64,000 nt of DNA from Geodermatophilus tzadiensis (GTDB taxonomy: Bacteria; Actinomycetota; Actinomycetes; Mycobacteriales; Geodermatophilaceae), in NCBI RefSeq assembly GCF_003002915.1, contig NZ_PVTG01000011.1, positions 120,663 to 184,662 of the forward strand, in the 5' to 3' direction. The notes beneath the pieces are model-generated. The model was given only the letters and a program-made list of their open reading frames with translations. It was not told the origin of the DNA and made no database searches. Within the stretch, counting starts at the first letter, position 1. Each line of letters begins with the position of its first letter. Both the position numbers and the translations under genes were made by a program. Below, in pieces: positions 56,508 to 64,000 of this stretch.

Positions 56508-57176
56508 GTGACCGGCACGGGGGCGCACCTGCTCCGCGGCGTGCAGGCCCGGCGCGTCGTCGAGCAGCGGCTGCGCGAGGACATCACGCGCGGCGCCGTC
56601 GTGCCGGGGCAGCGGCTGGTCGAGCCCGAGCTGGGCGAGCGGTACGGCGTGACCCGCAACAGCGCCCGGCTGGCCCTGGACGTGCTGATCGCCGAGGGCC
56701 TGGTCGAGCGGATCCCCCACCGCGGGGCCCGGGTGCGCGTCGTGTCCCCGTCCGAGGCGGTGGCCATCCTGGAGTGCCGCCAGGTCCTCGACGGACTGCT
56801 GGCGCGCAAGGCGGCGCAGAACGCGACGGTCGGGGAGGTCGACCGCCTGCGGGCCACCCTGGAGCGGATGCGGCGGGCCGTGGCGGACCAGGAGGTGCTC
56901 GTGTACTCGGCGCTGGTCCAGGAGCACCACCGGCTGCTGCGGGAGTCCGCGCGCCAGCCCATGGCGTCGTCGCTGGTCGAGGGCCTGCAGAGCCGGATCG
57001 CGCGCCACCAGTTCCGGTTCCTGCTGCGCCCGGGGCGGGCCCGGCAGTCGCTCGACGGGCTGGCGCGGGTCGTCGACGCCGTCGCGGAGCGCCGGGCCGA
57101 CGCCGCCGAGTCGGCCGCCCGGGCACACCTGCAGGCGGTCATCGACGCGGTGCTGCAGGAGTCGACGGAGAGGTAG
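56508..57176 (+). CDS. GntR-family regulator (FCD type), paralogue 1
   Basis: A 222-residue regulator. The N-terminal winged helix (about 12-80) has RVVEQRLREDITRGAVVPGQRLVEPELGERYGVTRNSARLALDVLIAEGLVERIPHRGARV, followed by a helical FCD effector domain with VQEHHRLLRESARQP (likely metal-binding His/Asp residues). It is closely related to the next gene (RIP-RGARVRVVS-EAVAI in both). It probably senses an aromatic-pathway intermediate. I start at GTG 56508; GTG 56502 is also possible. Confidence 0.88.
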   Translation: MTGTGAHLLRGVQARRVVEQRLREDITRGAVVPGQRLVEPELGERYGVTRNSARLALDVLIAEGLVERIPHRGARVRVVSPSEAVAILECRQVLDGLLARKAAQNATVGEVDRLRATLERMRRAVADQEVLVYSALVQEHHRLLRESARQPMASSLVEGLQSRIARHQFRFLLRPGRARQSLDGLARVVDAVAERRADAAESAARAHLQAVIDAVLQESTER

Positions 57177-57214
57177 CCGGCGGGCGGCGGTCCGGGGGGA
57201 CGACGATTGCTCAC

Positions 57215-57250
57215 AAGATTGTTGGCAATCCGGTCCGCTGGGGTTACGGT
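57215..57250 (+). promoter_or_regulatory. Leaderless promoter with GntR-type motif over the -35 box
   Basis: TTGGCA (57222-57227), 17 bp, TACGGT (57245-57250). The expected start of transcription, about seven bases on, is the ATG at 57257, and no ribosome site is present, so the mRNA should be leaderless. The motif AAGATTGTTGGCAATC (57215-57230) contains GATTG-N4-CAATC and overlaps the -35 box, like the copy at 51569. Confidence 0.65.
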
Positions 57251-57256
57251 GCGGCC

Positions 57257-57907
57257 ATGGCGTCCGCGGCCCAGGAGACGGCAGAACACGCCCTCCGTGT
57301 CGCGATCTCCCGCGGTGACATGCCGCCGGGGTACCGGCTGGTCGAGGCCGAGCTGGTCACCCGGACCGGGGTGAGCCGCAGCGCCGTGCGGCTGGCGATC
57401 GACGCGCTGGCCGCGGAGGGCCTCGTCGAGCGGATCCCGAACAGGGGAGCCCGGGTGCGCGTCGTCTCCACCGAGGAGGCCGTCGCCATCACCGAGTGCC
57501 GGATGCCGCTGGAGGGCCTGCTCGCCCGCAAGGCGGCCGAGCGGATCACCGACGCGGAGGCCCACCGGTTGCGCGCGCACCTGGAGACCATGACCGCGGC
57601 CGTCGGGTCCGGCGACGTCCAGGAGTACTCCGAGCTCATCCAGCAGCTGCACGCCCTGGTCGGCGAGGCCGCGCGGCACCCCATCGCGGCGGACCTGGTC
57701 GGCCGGCTGCAGGCGCAGCTCGTCCGCCACCAGTTCCGGCTCTCGCTGCGGCCCGGCCGTCCCCGTGTGAGCCTGGCCGAGCTGACCGAGCTGGTGGACG
57801 CGATCACCGGCCGGGACCCCGGCCGGGCCGAGGCCGCCGCGACCGCCCACTTCCGCAGCGTCATCGCCGCCCTGTCCGAGCCCAGCCCCTCCGGAGGACC
57901 CGCATGA
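57257..57907 (+). CDS. GntR-family regulator (FCD type), paralogue 2
   Basis: A 216-residue regulator, a paralogue of the preceding gene. The winged helix has ALRVAISRGDMPPGYRLVEAELVTRTGVSRSAVRLAIDALAAEGLVERIPNRGARV; the FCD domain follows, with LIQQLHALVGEAARHP. It is the first gene of the aldolase-tautomerase-dioxygenase-hydratase operon, and the motif over its own promoter suggests autorepression. Start ATG 57257 with no leader. Its end overlaps the aldolase ATG by four bases. Confidence 0.9.
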   Translation: MASAAQETAEHALRVAISRGDMPPGYRLVEAELVTRTGVSRSAVRLAIDALAAEGLVERIPNRGARVRVVSTEEAVAITECRMPLEGLLARKAAERITDAEAHRLRAHLETMTAAVGSGDVQEYSELIQQLHALVGEAARHPIAADLVGRLQAQLVRHQFRLSLRPGRPRVSLAELTELVDAITGRDPGRAEAAATAHFRSVIAALSEPSPSGGPA

Positions 57908-58605
57908 GGACCGTCGTCGTCACCGACCCACCGCGTGCCGACGCGGCCGACGCCGCCCGGCTCGGCGAGTTCGGCGTGGCCACCGTGCACGAGGCCCTGG
58001 GCCGGGTCGGCTACCTGGGTCCGGAGCTGCGGCCGGCCTGGCCGGGGGCGCGGATCGGCGGCACGGCGGTGACCGTGCTGTGCTGGCCGGGCGACAACCT
58101 GATGATCCACGTGGCCGTGGAGCAGTGCCGGCCCGGGGACGTGCTGGTGGTGGCCACCAACTCGCCGTCCACCGACGGGCTGTTCGGTGAGCTGTTCGCG
58201 ACCGCGCTGGCCCACCGCGGCGTGCGCGGGGTCGTGCTCGGGTGCGGCGTGCGCGACGTGGCCGAGCTGACGGAGATGGGCTTCCCGGCCTGGTCGCGGG
58301 CGGTGAGCGCCCAGGGCTCGGTCAAGGCGACGGCGGGCGCGGTGAACGTGCCGATCGCGCTGGGCGGCCAGACCGTCCACCCCGGGGACGTCGTGGTCGC
58401 CGACGACGACGGCGTCCTGGTCGTGCCGCGCGCCGACGTGCCGCGGGCGCTGACCGCGTCGCAGGCGCGGGTCGACAAGGAGGCCGCCAGCCGCGCGGCG
58501 TTCGAGCAGGGCGAGCTCGGCCTGGACCGGTACGGCCTGCGCGAGCGGCTGGCCGGCTTCGGCATCGAGTACGTGTCCTACGAGGAGCACGTCAGGGAGC
58601 GGTGA
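57904..58605 (+). CDS. ligK: 4-carboxy-4-hydroxy-2-oxoadipate aldolase/oxaloacetate decarboxylase (LigK/GalC type)
   Basis: A 233-residue RraA-like aldolase that splits 4-carboxy-4-hydroxy-2-oxoadipate to pyruvate and oxaloacetate, the last step of the 4,5-cleavage pathway. The metal/substrate motif is GCGVRDVAEL (Arg117, Asp118), with GELFATALAHRGVRGVVLG before it and AGAVNVPIALGGQTVHPGDVVVADDDGVLVVPR after it. It follows the GntR gene directly (ATGA overlap) and precedes galD (one-base overlap). Confidence 0.9.
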   Translation: MRTVVVTDPPRADAADAARLGEFGVATVHEALGRVGYLGPELRPAWPGARIGGTAVTVLCWPGDNLMIHVAVEQCRPGDVLVVATNSPSTDGLFGELFATALAHRGVRGVVLGCGVRDVAELTEMGFPAWSRAVSAQGSVKATAGAVNVPIALGGQTVHPGDVVVADDDGVLVVPRADVPRALTASQARVDKEAASRAAFEQGELGLDRYGLRERLAGFGIEYVSYEEHVRER

Positions 58606-59681
58606 TGCACTACGACGACACCGGCGTCCGCTGCACCATGCTGCGCGGCGGCACCTCGCGGGGGCTGTTCTTCGAGGCGTGTGACCTGCCCGCCGACCCG
58701 GCCGCCCGCGACGACCTGCTGCTGCGGCTCATGGGCACGCCCGACCCGCGGCAGATCGACGGCCTGGGCGGCTCCACCCCGCTGACGAGCAAGGTGGCGG
58801 TCGTCTCGCCGTCCGACGACCCCGAGGTCGACGTCGACTACCTCTTCCTGCAGCTCGGCGTCGACCAGCCGACCGTGAGCGACAAGCAGAACTGCGGGAA
58901 CGTGCTGGCCGGCGTCGGGCCGTTCGCGGTCGAGCGCGGGCTGGTCCCGGCCGGCGACGGCGAGACCAGCGTGCGGATCCGCATGGTCAACTCCGACAGC
59001 GTCGCCGTCGCCACCTTCCCGACGCCCGGCGGCCGGGTGGAGTACCGCGGCGACGTGGCGATCGCCGGCGTCCCCGGGACGGCGGCGCCGGTCGTGCTCG
59101 GGTTCACCGACACCGAGGGGTCGACGACCGGCGCGCTGCTGCCCACCGGGCACGTGCGGGACACCGTCGAGGGCATCGAGGTGACCTGCGTCGACAACGG
59201 CATGCCCGTCGTCCTGGTGCTCGCGGGGTCCTTCGGGCTCACCGGGCACGAGTCGCACGAGGAGCTCGCCGCCGACGCCGCGCTGCTGGAGCGGGTCGAC
59301 GCGTTCCGCCGGAAGGCGGCCGAGCTCATGGGCATGGGCGACGTCGCCACCGCGTCGGTGCCCAAGACGGTGCTCCTGTCCGAGCCGCGCGACGGCGGCC
59401 AGGTCTGCACCCGCTCGTTCATCCCGGTGCAGCCGCACAGCTCGATCGGCGTCCTCGGGGCGGTCAGCGTGGTCACCGGGATGCTGCTGCCCGGCGCCGT
59501 CGGCCACGAGCTCACCGCCGGCTGGCCGGCCGGCACGTCCCGGGTGGACGTCGAGCACCCGACCGGTCACCTGGTGGTCGACGTCGTCGTCGACGGCTCG
59601 GTCACCCCGCCGCGCGTCGTCCGCTCGGGCGTCGTCCGCACCGCCCGCAAGCTCTTCGACGGCACCGCCTTCCCCCGCTGA
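58605..59681 (+). CDS. galD: 4-oxalomesaconate tautomerase (GalD/PrpF family)
   Basis: A 358-residue PrpF-family isomerase. GalD converts the keto form of 4-oxalomesaconate to the enol form after gallate ring cleavage. Motifs include VRCTMLRGGTSRGLFFEA, QIDGLGGSTPLTSKVAVVSPS, VSDKQNCGNVLAGVGPFAVERGLV and QPHSSIGVLGAVSVVTGMLLPG. Cys in QNCGN is the likely proton-handling residue of the family. It supports a gallate/protocatechuate 4,5-cleavage route. Start ATG 58605. Confidence 0.88.
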   Translation: MHYDDTGVRCTMLRGGTSRGLFFEACDLPADPAARDDLLLRLMGTPDPRQIDGLGGSTPLTSKVAVVSPSDDPEVDVDYLFLQLGVDQPTVSDKQNCGNVLAGVGPFAVERGLVPAGDGETSVRIRMVNSDSVAVATFPTPGGRVEYRGDVAIAGVPGTAAPVVLGFTDTEGSTTGALLPTGHVRDTVEGIEVTCVDNGMPVVLVLAGSFGLTGHESHEELAADAALLERVDAFRRKAAELMGMGDVATASVPKTVLLSEPRDGGQVCTRSFIPVQPHSSIGVLGAVSVVTGMLLPGAVGHELTAGWPAGTSRVDVEHPTGHLVVDVVVDGSVTPPRVVRSGVVRTARKLFDGTAFPR

Positions 59682-59709
59682 CCCGTCGCCCCGACCAGAG
59701 GAGATCCCC

Positions 59710-60714
59710 GTGCCGCCGCTCCACGACATCGCGCACCTCGCGCACGTCGAGCTGTTCACCCACAAGCCGGAGGAGAGCCTCGACTTCTTCGTCCGGTACC
59801 TCGGCATGACCGAGAACGGGACCTCGGGCGACTCGGTGTCGCTGCGTGCGTGGGACGACTACGAGAACACCACCATCAAGCTCACCGCCGCGGCGCGGCC
59901 CGGCGTCGGCCGGACCAACTTCCGCGCGAGCACGCCGGAGGCGCTGCAGCGGCGGGTGGCCGCGATCGAGGCGACCGGGCTGGGCCGGGGGTGGGAGGAC
60001 GGCGACCCCGGCTACGGCCCGGTCTACGTCTTCACCGACCCCGACGGCCACGAGATGGGCGTCTACTACGAGACGGAGTGGTACCGGCCGACGGGCGACC
60101 TGGTGCCCGCGCTGAAGAACCAGGCGCAGGCGTACCCGGGGCGCGGGGTGAGCGTCCGGCGGATCGACCACATCAACTTCCTGGGCGTCGACGTCGTGGC
60201 CAACCGCGACTTCGCGCGCGACACCCTCGGCGGGATGGTCACCGAGCAGATCGTGCTCGACGACGGGGTCGCCGGCAGCTGGACGACGTTCACGAACAAG
60301 GGCTACGACGCGGTGTGGACCCGGGACGCCACCGGCACCTCCGGGCGCCTGCACCACCTGTCCTTCGCCGTCGACAGCCGGGACGACATCATCCGGGCCG
60401 CCGACCTGGCGCTGGAGCACGGCGTCCACATCGAGACGGGGCCGCACAAGCACACCATCCAGCAGAGCTTCTTCCTCTACGTCTGGGAGCCGGCCGGCAA
60501 CCGGATCGAGCTGGACAACCCGGCCGCCCGGCTGGTGTTCGCCCCCGACTGGCAGCCGATCGACTGGTCGGCCGAGGAGCGGGCCAAGGGCCAGGCCTGG
60601 GGCCTGCAGACCATCTCCACCTTCCACACCCACGGCACGCCGCCGGTCGAGCCGGAGCAGGAGGAGACCCGGGACAGCGACCTCGAGGGCGACGCCTGGG
60701 GAGCCGCCCGGTGA
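59710..60714 (+). CDS. Catechol 2,3-dioxygenase-like type I extradiol dioxygenase
   Basis: A 334-residue two-domain vicinal-oxygen-chelate enzyme. Iron ligands are likely His154 (RIDHIN), His215 or His216 (RLHHLSF) and Glu267 (NRIELDN), matching the 153/214/265 positions of XylE. The N-terminal domain AHLAHVELFTHKPEESLDFFVRYLGM and the end GLQTISTFHTHGTPPV are typical of Gram-positive catechol 2,3-dioxygenases. The operon otherwise serves LigAB-type cleavage, so its substrate is uncertain. Start GTG 59710. Confidence 0.9.
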   Translation: MPPLHDIAHLAHVELFTHKPEESLDFFVRYLGMTENGTSGDSVSLRAWDDYENTTIKLTAAARPGVGRTNFRASTPEALQRRVAAIEATGLGRGWEDGDPGYGPVYVFTDPDGHEMGVYYETEWYRPTGDLVPALKNQAQAYPGRGVSVRRIDHINFLGVDVVANRDFARDTLGGMVTEQIVLDDGVAGSWTTFTNKGYDAVWTRDATGTSGRLHHLSFAVDSRDDIIRAADLALEHGVHIETGPHKHTIQQSFFLYVWEPAGNRIELDNPAARLVFAPDWQPIDWSAEERAKGQAWGLQTISTFHTHGTPPVEPEQEETRDSDLEGDAWGAAR

Positions 60715-61490
60715 CCGTGCGCATCGCCGTCCTCGGACTGGGCGAGGCCGGGTCGGAGATCGCCGGCGACCTGGTCGCCGCCGGTGCCGACGTCCGCGGC
60801 TACGACCCGAAGGGGATCACCGTCGACGGCGTCGACCCGCGTGACAGCGAGGCGGCGGCGGTCGCCGACGCCGACCTGGTGCTCAGCGTCAACAGCTCGC
60901 ACGACGCCCTGACCGCGGTCAGCAACGCGCTGCCCGGGCTGCGCCCGGGGACCGTCTGGGCCGACCTGAACACCGCCTCGCCCGGGGTGAAGGTCGCCGT
61001 GGCGGACGCCGTCGGGGAGGAGGTCCCCGTCGCCGACGTCGCCCTGATGGCGCCGGTCCCCGGCAGGGGACTGCGGACCCCGATGCTGGTCTCGGGCCCG
61101 GCCGCGCAGCGGTTCGCCGAGGTCGTCGCGGCCCTCGGGGCCGAGGTCACCGTGCAGCCCGGCCCGGTGGGGGAGGCCATCGCCCGCAAGCTGCTGCGCA
61201 GCGTCTTCTACAAGGGGCTGGCGGCCGCCGTCGTGGAGGCGCTCGCGGCCGCTGAGGCCGCCGGCTGCGCCGACTGGCTGCGCGGCAACATCAGCGCCGA
61301 GCTGGCCGGCTTCGACGACCGCACCATCGACCGGCTGGTCGACGGCACCCACCGGCACGCCCGCCGGCGGGCCGACGAGATGGCCGCGGCCACCGAGCAG
61401 CTGGCGGAGCTGGGGGTGGCCCCACGGGTGGCGGCCGCCGCCCGCGACCTGCTGGCCGAGCTGCGCGACGCCCAGGAGGGAGCGGCGTGA
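60711..61490 (+). CDS. NAD-binding 6-phosphogluconate-dehydrogenase-like oxidoreductase (DUF1932)
   Basis: A 259-residue protein. The N-terminal Rossmann fold has RIAVLGLGEAGSEIAGDLVAAG and the C-terminal helical domain (about 180-255) resembles DUF1932, related to 3-hydroxyisobutyrate dehydrogenases. The product and substrate are not identified; it could oxidise a hydroxy-acid intermediate of the pathway. It overlaps the previous and next genes by four bases each, so it is fully embedded in the operon. Confidence 0.8.
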   Translation: MTVRIAVLGLGEAGSEIAGDLVAAGADVRGYDPKGITVDGVDPRDSEAAAVADADLVLSVNSSHDALTAVSNALPGLRPGTVWADLNTASPGVKVAVADAVGEEVPVADVALMAPVPGRGLRTPMLVSGPAAQRFAEVVAALGAEVTVQPGPVGEAIARKLLRSVFYKGLAAAVVEALAAAEAAGCADWLRGNISAELAGFDDRTIDRLVDGTHRHARRRADEMAAATEQLAELGVAPRVAAAARDLLAELRDAQEGAA

Positions 61491-62518
61491 TCATCGACTG
61501 TCACGGCCACTACACCACCGCCCCGGCCGCGCACACCGCGTGGCGCGAGGAGCAGGTGGCCGCCTGGCGGGCCGGGACGACACCGCCTGCCTACCCGACC
61601 ATCAGCGACGACGAGATCCGCGAGACCATCGAGGGCAGCCAGCTGCGGCTGATGGACGAGCGGGGCATCGACGTCACGCTGTTCTCCCCGCGGGCCTCGG
61701 CGATGGCCCACCACGTGGGCGACGCCGCGGTGAGCCTGGAGTGGGCCCGCCGGAGCAACGACCTCGTCCACCGGGTGACCACCCTCTACCCGGACCGCTT
61801 CGTCGGCGTCTGCCAGCTGCCGCAGTCGCCCGGTACGCCGATCGAGGAGTCGATCGGGGAGCTGCGCCGGTGCGTGGAGGAGCTCGGCTTCGTCGGCTGC
61901 AACCTCAACCCCGACCCCAGCGGCGGGTTCTGGACCTCACCGCCCCTGACCGACCGCACCTGGTACCCGTTCTACGAGGCCATGGTCGAGCTCGACGTCC
62001 CGGCGATGGTGCACGTCTCCGGCTCGGCGACGCCCTACTTCCACGCCACCGGCGCCTACTACATCAGCGCCGACACGACCGCGTTCATGCAGCTGGTCCA
62101 GGCCGACCTGTTCACCGACCTGCCGGGGCTGCGGCTGGTGATCCCGCACGGCGGGGGAGCGGTGCCCTACCACTGGGGCCGGTACCGGGGACTGGCCGAC
62201 ATGCTGGACCGGCCGCCGGTGGAGTCCGCCGTCATGGGCAACGTCTTCTTCGACACCTGCGTCTACCACCAGCCGGGCATCGACCTGCTGCTCGGCGTGG
62301 TGGACACCCCGAACGTCCTGTTCGGCTCGGAGATGGTGGGGGCCGTGCGCGGCATCGACCCGCGGACCGGTCACCACTACGACGACACCCGCCGCTACGT
62401 CGACACCGCGTTCGCGAACGGGCTCATCGACGAGCAGGCGCGCACGGCGGTGTTCGAGGGCAACGTCCGGCGCGTGTACCCCCGTCTCGCCGCGGCGCTG
62501 GGGGACACCGGACGCTGA
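61487..62518 (+). CDS. ligJ: 4-oxalomesaconate hydratase (LigJ type)
   Basis: A 343-residue amidohydrolase-superfamily protein. LigJ adds water to 4-oxalomesaconate to give 4-carboxy-4-hydroxy-2-oxoadipate. The metal motif DCHGHYT (His5, His7) opens the protein; SPRASAMAHHVGD, GVCQLPQSPG, NLNPDPSGGFW, YYISADTTAFMQLVQ and VIPHGGGAVPYHWGR are family hallmarks. It is the last gene of the operon beginning at 57257. Start GTG 61487 (GTGA overlap). Confidence 0.92.
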   Translation: MIIDCHGHYTTAPAAHTAWREEQVAAWRAGTTPPAYPTISDDEIRETIEGSQLRLMDERGIDVTLFSPRASAMAHHVGDAAVSLEWARRSNDLVHRVTTLYPDRFVGVCQLPQSPGTPIEESIGELRRCVEELGFVGCNLNPDPSGGFWTSPPLTDRTWYPFYEAMVELDVPAMVHVSGSATPYFHATGAYYISADTTAFMQLVQADLFTDLPGLRLVIPHGGGAVPYHWGRYRGLADMLDRPPVESAVMGNVFFDTCVYHQPGIDLLLGVVDTPNVLFGSEMVGAVRGIDPRTGHHYDDTRRYVDTAFANGLIDEQARTAVFEGNVRRVYPRLAAALGDTGR

Positions 62519-62541
62519 CCGGGGCGGGCCGGCGGGGCGGG

Positions 62542-63171
62542 TCAGGGAGTCTCGGGGACCCGCAGGTGCGCGATCGCGACGTCGAACTCACCGGTGTCGA
62601 CGACCTCGATGCCCAGGGCGGGGGCGAACTCGTCCCGGAACTCGCGCGCACCCTCGCTCGCCTGCTCGAGCTCGGCCCGGCTGTCGTAGGACACGGCCGC
62701 CACGGCGAGTCCCTCGTCGCGGCGCACCATGACGCTGACGCTGCAGAACCCGGGCAGGTCGTCGAGCTTGGGCATCAGCGACAGGCGGACGGCGTCCACG
62801 GCCCGGTGGACGTCGTCCGGCTCGGTGCGCAGCCACGTCACGCGGGACACCGACCCCGAGTGGGCCTCGTGCACCCGGTGCATGGCGGCGATCTCCCACT
62901 CCTGCACCTGGGGGGTGCCGCCGAGGATCTCGGCGGTGCGCTGCGCGTACGGGCGGACGTCCTCCCGGCTGGACCGCAGAACGTCCTCGTCGCGCCAGGA
63001 CGTGGTGACGATGCAGCGGCCCGTGCCCGCGTCGGCCAGCATCGACAGGCCGGCGCAGCCGTCCATCCGCCGGACCGCCGGCATGACCTCGTCGCGGACG
63101 TGGGCCGTGGCCGGCTCCACCGACCGCGGGTCGCCGTCGATCACCGTCGACCGGGCGTGCATGCTCGTCAC
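62542..63171 (-). CDS. Tandem ABM-like (dimeric alpha-beta barrel) protein
   Basis: A 209-residue protein with two ferredoxin-like alpha-beta barrel repeats: VRDEVMPAVRRMDGCAGLSMLADAGTGRCIVTTSWRDEDVL in the first and LSLMPKLDDLPGFCSVSVMVRRDEGLAVAAVSYDSRAELEQ in the second. This fold is shared by antibiotic biosynthesis monooxygenases and related small proteins; function here is unknown. GTG 63171 follows AGGAGG by four bases, so I prefer it to ATG 63162. It converges on the ligJ operon. Confidence 0.72.
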   Translation of the reverse strand: MTSMHARSTVIDGDPRSVEPATAHVRDEVMPAVRRMDGCAGLSMLADAGTGRCIVTTSWRDEDVLRSSREDVRPYAQRTAEILGGTPQVQEWEIAAMHRVHEAHSGSVSRVTWLRTEPDDVHRAVDAVRLSLMPKLDDLPGFCSVSVMVRRDEGLAVAAVSYDSRAELEQASEGAREFRDEFAPALGIEVVDTGEFDVAIAHLRVPETP

Positions 63172-63437
63172 TCGTCCTCCTGCTCCGCGGGGCGGCGCCG
63201 CACGCGGGGCGGCACCGCAGCGCACAGGGTGCCAACCGCCGCGCGGGGGCAGCAAGCCGTCCGGGACCCCGACCAGGGGGTCGAGACAAATGTCCCCTCC
63301 AGCCCGCGACGACCGGGCCTGTGGCCGTCGCCGCCGGCTCGTCAGGATCGGGGACCCCCGGGCCGTCCGGGCCCGAACCGCACCGCACCAGCGCGCTCCT
63401 GCCGGACCGGTCGAGGGAGCGCACCCGAGGAGACGCA
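63172..63437. promoter_or_regulatory. Divergent region upstream of pcaH
   Basis: A 266-bp gap with GACAAATGTC (63285-63294), an inverted repeat that could be a pca-type operator. No other gene is seen. Confidence 0.4.
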
Positions 63438-64000
63438 GTGCCCGATCCGACCGCCGGCGCGACCACCGTCCGGCAGGAACTCCTGCTCCCGCGCTACGTG
63501 CGTGAGCCCGAGGCGTTGCGGACGCCGGTGGGGTTCCCCGAGTACCGCAGCACGGGGTTGCGGGCGCCTCTGCGCACGCCGGTGGACCTGCCGCACCGGC
63601 TGACCGAGGTGACCGGTCCGGTGCTGGGGGAGGACCGGGTGCTGCCCACCGACGCCGACCTCACGTGGCGCAACGGCGGCGAGGCGGTCGGCCAGCGGAT
63701 CCTGGTGCACGGGCGGGTGCTCGACAGCGACGGCCGCCCGGTGCCCGGCGCGCTGGTGGAGGTGTGGCAGGCCAACGCGGCGGGGCGGTACCGGCACGTG
63801 GTGGACAACTGGCCGGCGCCGCTGGATGCGCACTTCGACGGGCTGGGCCGGGTGGTCACCGACAGCCTGGGCCGCTACGAGTTCCTGACGATCAAGCCGG
63901 GGGCCTATCCGTGGGGCAACCACCACAACGCGTGGCGGCCGGCGCACATCCACTTCTCGCTGTTCGGGCGGGCGTTCACCCAGCGCCTGGTGACGCAGAT
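63438..64000 (+). CDS. pcaH: Protocatechuate 3,4-dioxygenase beta subunit, partial
   Basis: The start of an intradiol dioxygenase subunit that opens protocatechuate between the two hydroxyls (ortho cleavage). About 187 residues are present and the frame runs off the window. The Fe(III) ligand motifs are visible: Tyr in AGRYRHVVDN, Tyr in KPGAYPWGNHHNAWRP, and the His pair in PAHIHFSLFG. Start GTG 63438. A pcaG gene probably follows. The window thus holds a second route for protocatechuate besides LigAB. Confidence 0.92.
   Translation, partial: MPDPTAGATTVRQELLLPRYVREPEALRTPVGFPEYRSTGLRAPLRTPVDLPHRLTEVTGPVLGEDRVLPTDADLTWRNGGEAVGQRILVHGRVLDSDGRPVPGALVEVWQANAAGRYRHVVDNWPAPLDAHFDGLGRVVTDSLGRYEFLTIKPGAYPWGNHHNAWRPAHIHFSLFGRAFTQRLVTQ

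Overview
The window is a high-GC actinobacterial chromosome segment (very G+C-rich, GTG starts common, many 4-nt start/stop overlaps). The gene order dxs - RNase D/HRDC protein - DUF3000 - hemE - hemY - chdC - msrB is the conserved order known from Mycobacterium (dxs1 to msrB). The overall style suggests a soil or stone actinobacterium, perhaps Geodermatophilaceae; that family placement is inference.

Region 1 (1-16.2 kb): a ROK regulator, then dxs overlapping a thiamine-binding-protein gene, a decayed thiolase, a xylose/ribose-type sugar ABC importer, the RNase D and DUF3000 genes, and the coproporphyrin-dependent haem genes hemE, hemY and chdC. A 1.6-kb island sits between hemY and chdC, bracketed by a near-identical copy of the last ~60 bp of hemY. 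A 76-bp structured intergenic repeat occurs twice, after the thiamine-binding gene and after chdC.

Region 2 (16.2-31.9 kb): two NarL/LuxR-type two-component systems, a cold-shock gene, a SipW-type surface-protein pair in which the signal peptidase is fused to a LamG domain, a membrane-anchored HNH nuclease, a MalFG-type sugar importer without its own ATPase, a CPBP protease and small membrane proteins.

Region 3 (31.9-64 kb): a large aromatic/lignin-monomer catabolic region. It holds a CYP199-like P450 with a VanB-type reductase and an IclR regulator, a tannase-family esterase, an epoxide-hydrolase-type hydrolase, an aldehyde dehydrogenase, folD and metF, a PAS/GAF two-component system, a ferredoxin/hydrolase/CatC-like/LigA/LigB operon, and two LigM/DesA-type tetrahydrofolate-dependent O-demethylases. 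It continues with an MFS transporter, a Liv-type ABC importer, two paralogous GntR regulators, an operon for 4-oxalomesaconate metabolism (LigK aldolase, GalD tautomerase, LigJ hydratase) with a catechol 2,3-dioxygenase, and the start of pcaH. The proposed logic is: methoxylated benzoates are demethylated by the P450 or by LigM/DesA, with methyl-THF recycled through MetF and FolD. LigAB-type ring cleavage follows, then GalD, LigJ and LigK give pyruvate and oxaloacetate.

Two regulatory patterns stand out. A degenerate inverted repeat (CGTC-N4-GACG) lies in seven intergenic regions of the 36.8-50.2 kb block, mostly 110-165 bp before a gene, and could be the operator of the local two-component system. 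A different motif overlaps the -35 box of both the Liv operon and the GntR/LigK/GalD operon, whose mRNA is predicted to be leaderless.
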